Part shown: piece by piece, positions 56,101 through 64,000 of the stretch | How positions within the stretch are numbered: the stretch's first letter is position 1 | Layout of the letters: each line of letters begins with the position of its first letter | Assembly: GCA_947396885.1 (NCBI GenBank) | Contig: OX377202.1 | Location: 83,804,408 to 83,868,407, forward strand | DNA from: Heligmosomoides polygyrus polygyrus | Taxonomy: Eukaryota; Nematoda; Chromadorea; Rhabditida; Heligmosomidae | DNA: 64,000 bases | Reading direction: 5' to 3' | The notes under the pieces: generated by a model | The model's database searches: none | Told to the model about the DNA's origin: nothing | What the model saw: the letters and a program-made list of their open reading frames with translations, nothing else | Position numbers and translations under genes: made by a program

Positions 56101-59100
56101 ATGCGGTCGGAAAATTGAAGGAATTGGATAAATGGATCGCCACGAATTGACCCTAAGCCAGATACTGAAACGCCACGGCACCTGTGTTTCGTTAAGGCTG
56201 AGCAATCTAAGCCTTTTTGGACTGATCGTGAGACGCGACGAAAAATGGATCCTCTATGACCATCGTCGTTGCTCTGCATAATGGGTGGACAATAATGAGG
56301 GTCCCAAGGAAATGCCGAAACCAAGTCTCTATCCAAAGATGGCCATGGTGACCATTACCATTACAATTTCTGGAAGACTGGAGAGACTATCACAGCGGAG
56401 AAGTACTGTGCCGGAATTGGAGTGATGCAGCAGAAGCTGATTGAAGAGGCTCAATCCTTGTTTATGACAACGCGCGTCCGCATGTTTCAAAAATTGTTGT
56501 CCAGAAACTGAATGAATTGGGATACGAAACTCTGCCACATCCAGCGTATTCACCAGATCTGTCCCCCACCGATTATCATTTTTTCAAGCATTTCATGTGA
56601 AGGGTAAAAATCGAGAAACCAAGGTTATGTCGAAAATCACTTCTTAGTTTTACTAATTCTCGTAGTTCTGTTTTTACAAAAATGAAATTTTCAAGCTACG
56701 GTTGCGTTGGAAAAAAGTATTAATTGTAATGGTGCTTATTTCGATGAATAAAATTGCTTCCGAGGAAAGTTATGATCTGTCAACATTTTCAGTCAAAATC
56801 GGCCATCTCAAATGCAACGACCTTGTTCATAACAAAAACTCCTGCTCAAATAGGTGTTTGAACGGTACATCACCCGCCAGAAACAAAGCATAGTTGAAAA
56901 ACCTCCACCGTTCAAATTGTAGCAAACTATGTTCCGCTTCTGTAGAGCCCTTGGTGGAAGCAAGTTTGCGGCATTCAATGTTATAACTGTTGGTGGATTG
57001 GTGAGAAAAGCACTCGGCTGCAGTGAACACGGGTGTGGATACTATTTATTTATTTATTTATTTATATACTTTATGCACTCATGGGTGCTTCAGAAAGAAA
57101 AAAAACAAACAACATTCCATAAAGAAAGAAACTATGGTCGTTATGTCAAGAACACAATAAAATAACAAGGAAGGAACACGAATCAAGACACAACTAAGTA
57201 GGAAACTGAGGAGTCGTAATTGTTTTGTTAATATTGCTGATCCTGAAATATCTCAAAAATATATTCCTCTTATGAGTAAAAATCCCAATGTATTAAAAAT
57301 AAGGAAAAGAACAATCCTATACGGTTTTACTAGACTTGAAAGACATCCGGAAAACTCTGAGTACAGTATAAAAGAATTTTGGCGATAATAAATATAACTA
57401 ATTAAAAACTATAGTTAAGAAATAACTGTTTTCCGACATATAATACATAGATTATGAAAAAGTATGAAAAAGTGCCACGCGTGCCGTTTCTTAGGGAATA
57501 GTTCAGAGTCTCAATCCCATCGGTGCTGTTGCTTTGCACTTTATTCCATTTCTTACCGTGATTTGATAGAAATGTGGATTCTGTAGCTGTTTTTGTAGTT
57601 AGTTATATGTTATTTATAACACGTTAGGAGCAGTCAGGCAGGTAGCAGTTGCACTGAACGCTGACCGAGACTTCGCTCCAGAGATTAGAAAATATACAAG
57701 GAAACTTGTGATAAGGTACAATGGATTCTTTCATTCCTGGATTCGTAGAGCAGAAATGCGCAATAAATTTCTTGGTCTCGGTTCTTTGTGCTCACGAGTG
57801 TTGTTGGCAGATGTATGCTGAGTGTTCAAAATTCTGTCTGGGAAAGTACGAATAAGATCGACGAAATTTTACAAGCTTACTGAATTTTGAACCTTTCCGG
57901 CGAGTTGCTAAGAAGGCTCTCCTGAAGTTGTACGTTTATTGCTTCTGCTGCTTTGGAGTGTTATTTGTTGTTGGTTAGTGCATGTTCTACAAGTTGTCAC
58001 ACGACTGTCTTAAATAGTCTTAACAAATGAGCTGTAAACAATAAACAATCAGTAGTGAGCAATCAACATCAGCATGAACGTGGGAAGCATAATGTTCTTG
58101 TAGGGCCTCCTTTCCAACTGCCTAACCTATGAAGCAGAATTGCAATGAAAGCTAATAGTGGATTCTCTGTTCTGATGCCTCGTGGCTTATGGGCTTTCTA
58201 GGCCAGGAAACATTAGAGCAGAGGAACATTTAAGGATGTAGATGCATAGGAGGCAACATTCATCACGACCCTTTACTTGAAATAGCAGATCGCTGCTATA
58301 GTAAAAGTAGTAGTTACGGAGTTTCGCTGAAACTACATTTGATTCACCAAACTTATTGGCTTACTGGATTTAGCTCCATTCTTGCTTTTCAGCGACTATA
58401 GGGTACAGCTTTGCCCCAATATTGTAAGCGTGTACAACAATCCTCGATTATATTTATATATTTATTTAATATTTATTTAATTATTTATTCATTTATTCTG
58501 CGCAGCTCGAGAGCAACGCAAGATTTTAAATACATCGGTGTTGAACGATAATATGCCACACTTCATATTTTGAGCATGTTTAAGCTCTATTTCCAACTAA
58601 CCCGCAGTCGACGAAGTCATTCAGGGGACGGCCCTGTCTTTCAAAGGCTTCTTCAAACTGATCCAAGCCCAGGTAACTGCTTAGAAAGAAGGCGCGATGT
58701 GTGTACTGATAAAAAGATAAACGTAGTTTTCCGAGTACTGATCAATATCTCTAGAATAGCAGCCTCTCTTCGTGACCCTTTATAACTTGCCCCACTCGAC
58801 GTAGTTAAGGTGTTCCTCCAGCGGAAACCATGACATAGATGACAGCTACAATTGATGATGAGAAGTTATTACTAAAGCAATGCCGTTGAGAAGCCGTCAG
58901 TGCGGCCGATGGGCCGCTCTGACGGTGGTTTACTTACACAAATCGAAGATATGCGGTTAACATTTATCTGTTGAAGTCACTTGCTAATAATTAGTAAAGC
59001 TGTTTGTAGCCCCTTAACCGTTGAACGTTCGAGTGCTCTTAACTATTTTCCGATTATTCGCTTTTTCTTGTTTGAAGGATGTATGTAGACTTTTCTCAAT

Positions 59101-61869
59101 GAGTCGATTCAGTCATTCTGATACCTTCCTACGAGATTTTTCTTGTTCTGGGCCGTGCAGCTTTCTTGTAGTGCAGCACTGTTATCGGACATTTTTTGTG
59201 TGCCTGGGAGTAAGACCGATGTTAGAAGCAAATTGCTTGGATTTCATTAAGCGACAACCGGGTTCTGAGGGCTATTTGCTGAGTTTGTTTCAACTGTCAG
59301 AAAAGCAGCATCCCCAAGTGGAGCACACCGTCTCATTAACGCTTTTCCTGTTAAGATGGATACTTCCTGATCGCTGGAGCAGAGCAGAAACTCTCACCAA
59401 TGAACTCGGCTATGTTGGTCAGCGACCCCATCCAGTGTCAAGAAGGTGACGGCGTATTGAAACTGAAATTCTGGACCTCACCGAATGTCAAGGTTAGAGT
59501 ATGCACAAGGTGAGTCGCAGTGCAGAAACGGGACTCTTGTTTGAAAGACCCGTCTTAGGTAGTCTTCTATTTTTTCTACCTTCTATTCTGGTCAGAGTAT
59601 AATGAGACAGCGTTAATTCCAAGGGCACCTTCACTGGGAAAGCGATATCAATGGTGCAGCGGACCACTTAAGAGGAATGGCACGAAGCTGGCTAAAGTGG
59701 TCATACCAGGAACCATTTGGTACACTTTCGAGGTGACCACTTTTTTACTACTTTCTTTGAATTGTGGCGACAAATCAAGCACGCAACCATTAGTTGCCGA
59801 AGATTCACTTTGCTGGAAGATTGTCAAGCGATCGAAAGGTAACCGTGATGAAGCGATACCCACTAAATTTTTGTCGAAATTTTGGCGCTTAACGGAGCTT
59901 GTTGGAAGTGCATAATAGAGTTCAATTTCTGCCACGTTTTTGAGACGTGACCTCTATCAAATCTTCTTCCGACAAGTAATGGGTAACAGTTTCGCTTCAC
60001 TGTTATAGAACGTCTCGCCTACTCTAAATCTAAGCCGCTTGTGTCATGCAAGTCAACTCGTACACATCAAAACCTCTTCAAATTTGCGGAAGGAGCAGAA
60101 ATTTAAAGAACCTCATCGCGCTCAAGTCAACAAAGTTTTGTCCCGTGCGCGCTGGAACTCCATCGCCGCTTCCTTCTGAACGACTAGTCCCAAGTAGTTC
60201 CACGGTTTACAATTCGAACCATCCGAGTTTACGTGACGCTATCTAGGAATGCTGCTGTGGTGAACTTTTCGAGATTTCTCTCTTGATGACGTCCTCCCAC
60301 ATTTGAAGAGGTTTTGATGCACTTTCCGGGAGACCTTGGGATCGCTTCTCTGGTGCGATCGCTCCCTAGAGCTAACCTTCTACGTGTTCTCGGGAGTATT
60401 CTTCCTCGAGCGGCGAGCGTTTAAGCGGCGTTCACTAATTTTTATTTGGATTACGTGCTGTCTTTAGCCCTGTCTGATAATGTCAGTTCGAACCGACCCG
60501 CTGGCCTCCCCTGTAAAGGGTCGGCCAACGGGTTGGCCCGACGGCGTCAGATCAGGGCCTCTCGGTACCGTAGGGGAGGCGGGCAGATCACAGTCATCTA
60601 CAGCTCTTCTGCAGGCGTCCTGAAGCACCAATATGGTCAGGATTCCGGCACATTGATTGGGGCTGCCTGCATTCATACAAATGAACATTTATCACAGCAA
60701 ACTATGTACCTTTGAAGTGAAACCGAACATCTTAAGTATTGAAACAGACGTCTGCTAAAATAAGCTAGGAACTTCCTAGAAAAGTGCAATAAAATTGAAT
60801 TTTTGGTTCAAAGAAGTTACTGTAACTTTCAAAAAATTGTTCCACCTTTCATGCCTCAGAAAAACGTGCCCATGTTTTAATTTTTGTAAAATTGCTTTTC
60901 TCTTAGCTGCAGAAGTGGCACTACGCTTGTTTAATAACGTGAAGAGGAAACCATTGTATGGGGTGCCGAGAAGATCGTGTCACCCACTTCTCGAGCGATC
61001 TTTATCTGATTGACGGCGAGAGTTCCGTTTCTGCTGGATTCGCAGTAATCAGCGGCGCAAAAAAACAACGGACGGTGCGTGCGTAGCGCGCAGTTCATTG
61101 TGAGATCGCTAAGATGTAAGATGATGACCCTTTCGATCACCTGCACAGGGGGAAATGCTGGTGCGCTCTCTTGTGATGTTACACTAAAACATTGTTCTTC
61201 ACCATCTCAAAATGTACTAAAAATAAAGATATGATAAGTTTCAAACGCTGTACAAACGTTTTCGAGATGTTAATAAATTTTCAAAAAAAGTGAAAGTCAT
61301 AACAAATTCCTTAATTCGAAAATTTTTTTGAGCTCTCACTGGTCAAACAGTAGCGTGTTCCCTTTGATTTGAAAAGTGTTCAGTTCGATTTCGAGTGTTC
61401 GCTTTCCACTGAAGAGTTAGCTAAGATCGAGTTGTCCTATGCGCCAGCGACAATTTGACCTGATCTTTAAAGCTACGAAGCAGGCGATATCGCCGAAACA
61501 TCGGCCAACATGCTATGTGAAACGTGAAGATGTGGCATAGTATCTGGAGGGAAGCAGTCATAATATCAATTTTAAGGCGAAAATGTCATCACTAGTATAC
61601 CGAATCGCGGAAAAATGTTTGCACGATCTACATTCACTTTATTGACGTCTTATAACTTGTTTGTGGTGGACCTTCTTGATTATTTAATGCTTATGGTTAT
61701 TGTTGTGTGTAGGGGAGTACTTATATAGTGATCCTTCACCACATGTGCTCCATTTAGATTGTGATCGAAGCCTACAACTTCACTCTTGACGCGTTCGGCA
61801 AACAAGGTGGTGCTGCGATCATCGACGATATCTCGTACAACTCGACGGCAATCTACGAGTGTCGAATGA
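53148..61869 (+). CDS. MAM-domain-like extracellular protein (seven exons, partial)
   Basis: Exons: 53148-53228, 53924-54131, 55469-55587, 58608-58672, 59356-59509, 59596-59732 and 61758-61869. Junctions 1-2, 2-3, 4-5 and 6-7 are in phase with consensus sites (for example GATATTTTCAG|AG, TTGCAG|GTAGG). Junctions 3-4 and 5-6 are out by one, so a small exon is missing or the copy is damaged. The reading shows MAM hallmarks in order: VSVTCDLECYDFDSF, NTCGWNGDEIDFIRMKG, SGDGPVFQRL, DGYFLIAGAEQKLSPMNSAM, LKLKFWTSPNVKVRVC, YQWCSGPL, VVIPGTIWYTFE and GGAAIIDDISYNSTAIYEC. MAM domains are cysteine-paired adhesive modules of secreted or membrane proteins. No signal peptide exon or stop was placed; further exons likely lie outside those found. 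Confidence 0.65.
53514..53589. repeat. Near-perfect 76-bp hairpin in intron 1 of the MAM-like gene
   Basis: TATGCTACTCAAAATTTTGT at 53514 and its inverse at 53570-53589 continue pairing through CTGGTCAATCAG and ATTGAAC, leaving a 6 bp loop (about 53544-53549). It is either a tiny MITE (TA at both ends) or a small-RNA hairpin precursor. Confidence 0.8.
54355..54850 (-). pseudogene. LINE (RTE-like) C-terminal tail, minus strand
   Basis: The minus strand reads, with shifts, ELRRRSKIRDAV-like residues, LIFD.. in the sense KIRWADYIIRCADTR, then PPTRWSDFSVKAFHKQNEVL and RALRGKRTHWRTVADN. This is the tail seen after the polymerase in many nematode and other animal LINE ORFs (form KLRWAGH+MR..D.R.., PR...R..GRPP.RW.D). 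It is homologous to the fragment at 62.4-62.8 kb and lies in intron 2 of the MAM-like gene. Confidence 0.65.
54990..55210 (-). repeat. tRNA-derived SINE (minus strand)
   Basis: On the minus strand the head has A-box TGATAGGGCAATCGG and B-box GGTTCAGATTCC, followed by TCCCTCCGTGGTTGATGAGTTGGTACC, a linker, CACCACAAGTCACAGCGTGAACCAAATACGCATTGAAAT. It lies in intron 2 of the MAM-like gene. Confidence 0.7.
55611..56822 (+). mobile_element. Mariner element, near full length
   Basis: The ends are inverted copies around GTCGTTGCATATGAAATGGCCGATTTT (left, from about 55614) and its inverse AAAATCGGCCATCTCAAATGCAACGAC (right, ending about 56822). The length of about 1.2 kb is normal for mariner. It lies in intron 3 of the MAM-like gene. 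The exact TA duplication could not be fixed because the outermost bases have diverged. Confidence 0.75.
55830..56753 (+). pseudogene. Mariner transposase pseudogene
   Basis: Ordered but frame-shifted matches: AAAARSI near 55862, RFSTGD-like then CLEDEDRGRPPSLLNDDQL (near 55960), SRHLNAVGKLKELDKW, then the first catalytic block DEKWILYDHRRCSA (near 56242), NNEGPKEMPKPSL, VYDNARPHVSKIVVQKLNEL (near 56462), LPHPAYSPDLSPTDYHFFKH (near 56535) and a C-terminal RLRWKK followed in another frame by CNGAYFDE and TAA. All three catalytic aspartates are visible, yet at least four shifts or stops inactivate it. It belongs to the same broad mariner group as the pseudogene at 22 kb, but the two are not copies of one another at the DNA level. 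Confidence 0.85.
57039..57066. repeat. TTTA microsatellite
   Basis: About six copies of TATT/TTTA. Another interrupted ATTTATTT run lies near 58450-58498, and a short AAAT run at 54311-54330. Confidence 0.85.
57067..58600. other. Intron of the MAM-like gene
   Basis: No exon has been placed here. A 70-codon stretch without stop (about 57605-57815, including VALNADRDFAPEIRKYTRKL) starts without ATG, and no flanking splice phase fits the gene. It may hold the exon missing between exons 3 and 4, but none could be supported. Confidence 0.35.
59733..61757. other. Last placed intron of the MAM-like gene, with a small inverted repeat
   Basis: A perfect 19 bp inverted pair, CATCAAAACCTCTTCAAAT near 60067 and ATTTGAAGAGGTTTTGATG near 60302, defines a 255 bp element. 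A GGCCAACGGGTTGGCC near-palindrome lies near 60523. Near 61370-61405, GATTTGAAAAGTGTTCAGTTCG resembles the repeat at 1.9 kb. No exon is seen. Confidence 0.45.
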
Positions 61870-62389
61870 GTGAGCCCCTATTTCACTTCGCCCTTCCTAA
61901 GTAGACTGAAATTTCTAGAAACTTTAAGTCGCAAAACCTAAACGACTCTAATTTGAATCCGTTGCCTATTCATTGTGAGCTCGTGAGCTCGTGTGCTTGT
62001 GGTTCACTTCTTCCACTAGGTTTTGGTAGAATAGCTTTGGCATGCATCACGCATCGCGCCGATATCGAGCTCAGTTCTCAAGCCAAGCAAGACTTCTCAT
62101 TGCTTGTTTATTGTGCTTTTTACATTTTTAAATATCGCTTATCCCCTCGCCTTAGTTGGTGACCGGAAAACGTAACACTAAGGAGTACACTGTCTGGCAA
62201 CAGCACGTTAACATACTATAATTGAGTTGTAAATCCTGACATTTATCTTTAACATGATACGATACAAGCAGGAACACGCTACGTGCCTCAACTTCAACTT
62301 TTTCTCCTTATCGGCTATGGTGTCCTTAACGTTAGGTTGCGATTAAATTTGCTAGACCTGTATCTCCTGTTGTCCCGTTGATCATCCAG

Positions 62390-62800
62390 TTGTTCGAGCG
62401 GGCGCTAACAGCGTCTCCATTCGTCCCTGTCGCGTGCCAGAGTGCTCCGATGGATCCTGTTCGCTCGAGGGACACGAAGGGCGTCATATCGTTCGTCCAG
62501 CGTTTCACGAAGAAGTCCGATCATCGCGTTGGTGGACATCCAGGTGTTTTCTTGATATCCCGCGGAAAAGTCGGTGACGGCTCTCGTTCAGTGGGTTCTG
62601 CGAAGCACATTACTTGGCCGGCCCACCTAATGTTTGACAACTTGGCCCATGCGACAGCCTCTCTGGTCTTCAACGAACGCCGACGAAGCTCGGAACTCCG
62701 GAAGCTTCCTCTCACTTGCGTGGGTCGTGTCACTCCGGGCATCGTCCTCTTGATTCCACGCTACGCGACGCTGATCGCGTGTTCGTCCTGCTAGGTCGTT
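62390..62800 (-). pseudogene. LINE (RTE-like) C-terminal tail, minus strand, copy 2
   Basis: The minus strand has one frame with RSSELRRRSLKTREAVAWAK, then LSNIRWAGQVMCFAEPTERE and PSPTFPRDIKKTPGCPPTRW followed by SDFFVKRWTNDM. This is the same LINE tail as at 54.4-54.8 kb and is less damaged (the RWAG and PPTRWSDF motifs are intact). Upstream polymerase sequence is absent. Confidence 0.7.
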
Positions 62801-63455
62801 GGCACTAATTATATGTAATCAAATTATTATACTTAGCCGCCAACTGTACAATAACATGCGAAGGATATACTGAGTAGGTTGCCGTTTTCTTTTGTCACAC
62901 ATTTGTGCGAGCTCATCATAATGATTAGGTATGCATTCCTAATCATTAGTTGAGGAAACATTTGTAGAAAGTCATTTTTCTAAGGAATCCTCTCAACTAG
63001 GATTGTTGAGAGACAGAGACAATTAAGACTACGCTAAGGCAACTATGTAAGCACCTTTTTGTTAGATTTGTTCTCGCTTGGAGTGGATGAATTTTGCGTA
63101 TCTACGCAAAGTGCTCTCCCGGAAGAAGCGGATTCAAACAGAGCGTCACTTCGAGGAGAACGACGGTCACATTGCCGAGTTGTTCAAACAAACACTCTAC
63201 TTCTTTCGACATAACGACTGTTGAAGGCTCCAACAGTCCAGTTCTCGTTTCCGTAATGGCCTCTCACAGGAACTGCTAGTGAGAGCTTAAAAGGAACTGC
63301 CGTGTTCTACCTTACACTGTTACGCTGTCACTGGTGAGGCCAACCGCCGCCAGAGGTTATGAGATCTCACAGTCGGTTGACAGCGCAGTGAAAGCAGCTC
63401 AATTTGCCCTCTGTTTCCAGAATATTTTACTTCGCTTTCTACTCGAGAAAAACCG
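62801..63455. other. Unassigned; possible terminal exon
   Basis: After CTACGCAAAG near 63109, one frame (LSRKKRIQTERHFEENDGHI then AELFKQTLYFFRHNDC and stop near 63222) is compatible with the phase of the last placed MAM-gene exon, but the acceptor is poor and no family supports it. An alternative frame is serine/threonine-rich. Neither is annotated as coding. Confidence 0.25.
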
Positions 63456-63459
63456 CTAA

Positions 63460-63715
63460 GTCAGGATCGCGTGGTAGTGCAGTCGCAGTTAGAGCCAGCC
63501 ATCGATTCATTCACGATTCAGGTTCTTGGAACGGATTCCTCACCTTCCAACAAGCCAAGCTTTCCATCCTTTCGGGGTCAGTGAATTGGTGCACCATTTG
63601 TCTGGAAACCACAGTTCATAGTATGTTTGGGCCAAATATGCATACCAAGGGCATTCCCAATATCCCGTGAAATTGGAATGCGCGGCGCATCCCAAAATAT
63701 TGATTTACTCTGCCC
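63460..63715 (+). repeat. tRNA-derived SINE
   Basis: The head carries A-box GTGGTAGTGCAGTCG and B-box-like GGTTCTTGGAACGGATTCC. The body follows with CAACAAGCCAAGC, TCGGGGTCAGTGAATTGGTG, TTTGTCTGGAAACCAC, GGGCCAAATATGCATACC, and GGAATGCGCGGCGCATCCCAAAA. Confidence 0.7.
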
Positions 63716-64000
63716 CTTACCCTTCTAAGACAGAGTCACCAAAGAGGAAAACCCTAGATGAACCGTACAATGCATCGTAGGGATAAGTGCAGCCTTGCGA
63801 TTACCTACCAACCTCTTAATGGAGGGCCAATCTTCCAGTCGTACAGGAGTAGAACAGAAATTACACTAGAAAACTATGTTACACAATGTATCAGCTACAG
63901 TTCCGGGCTGTCATTAATCTGTGGAAGCCTGTAGGAACTTATCCTTTTAAGAAGAAATTCTATAATCCACTATCACAGATTAATAAAGGATAAAGGACGG
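63716..64000. other. Intergenic, no gene seen
   Basis: Nothing is recognised to the end of the window. Confidence 0.4.

Noticed and set aside
56702..56893. Apparent small secreted protein with signal peptide (RWKKVLIVMVLISMNKIAS)
   Set aside because: This is the mariner transposase C-terminus read out of frame; the neighbouring frame gives CNGAYFDE and stop as in mariner, and the following sequence is the element's inverted terminal repeat.
63094..63279. Terminal exon of the MAM-like gene
   Set aside because: Phase can be made to fit, but the acceptor is not of nematode type and the sequence has no MAM or linker features; left unassigned.
1..64000. CRISPR arrays, operons, ribosomal RNA, telomere repeats
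   Set aside because: None seen; the tandem arrays lack spacer structure and the sequence is clearly eukaryotic.

Overview
The window looks like non-coding-rich euchromatin of a parasitic nematode, most likely a strongylid such as a hookworm (inference). Splice acceptors are of the nematode T-rich ...TTTTCAG type, several introns are 54-66 bp, and one gene begins directly after a trans-splice-like acceptor. There are no operons, no ribosome binding sites and no long single-exon genes. No rRNA gene, intact tRNA gene, CRISPR array or telomere repeat was seen.

Two host genes can be built from exons. The first (8432-12687, +) joins a signal-peptide exon to an eight-cysteine exon across a roughly 4 kb intron and gives a 97-residue secreted peptide of unknown family. 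The second (53148-61869, +) is spread over seven exons and encodes a MAM-like extracellular domain. Most of its junctions are in phase, but two are not, so it may be incomplete or decayed. A possible small two-exon gene end lies at 10360-10589.

The rest is dominated by mobile elements. In 1-8.4 kb there are several inverted-repeat elements: a PIF/Harbinger-like MITE with TAA target duplication, and a 2.4 kb TTCGAA-satellite element containing an almost identical 847 bp tandem duplication. The 8.4-12.7 kb intron holds an inverted-repeat element plus 108 bp and 41 bp tandem arrays. In 13-22 kb there are a LINE fragment, a 1.06 kb palindromic mariner-type element, tRNA-derived SINEs and a Tc1-like fold-back element. 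In 18.8-29 kb there are repeated blocks in both orientations, two of which carry a decayed P-glycoprotein (ABC transporter) nucleotide-binding-domain fragment, and a mariner transposase pseudogene.

From 31.9 to 46.7 kb lies an unrecognised spliced, multi-copy gene family with a C2H2 finger and tyrosine-recombinase-like motifs; one long copy is followed by three shorter relics. CR1-like reverse transcriptase pieces lie at 45.3-48.5 kb. The introns of the MAM gene carry a near-full-length decayed mariner element, a LINE tail, SINEs and a perfect-stem hairpin, and another LINE tail and SINE lie downstream. All identifications come from reading the sequence and from family knowledge; no database search was possible.
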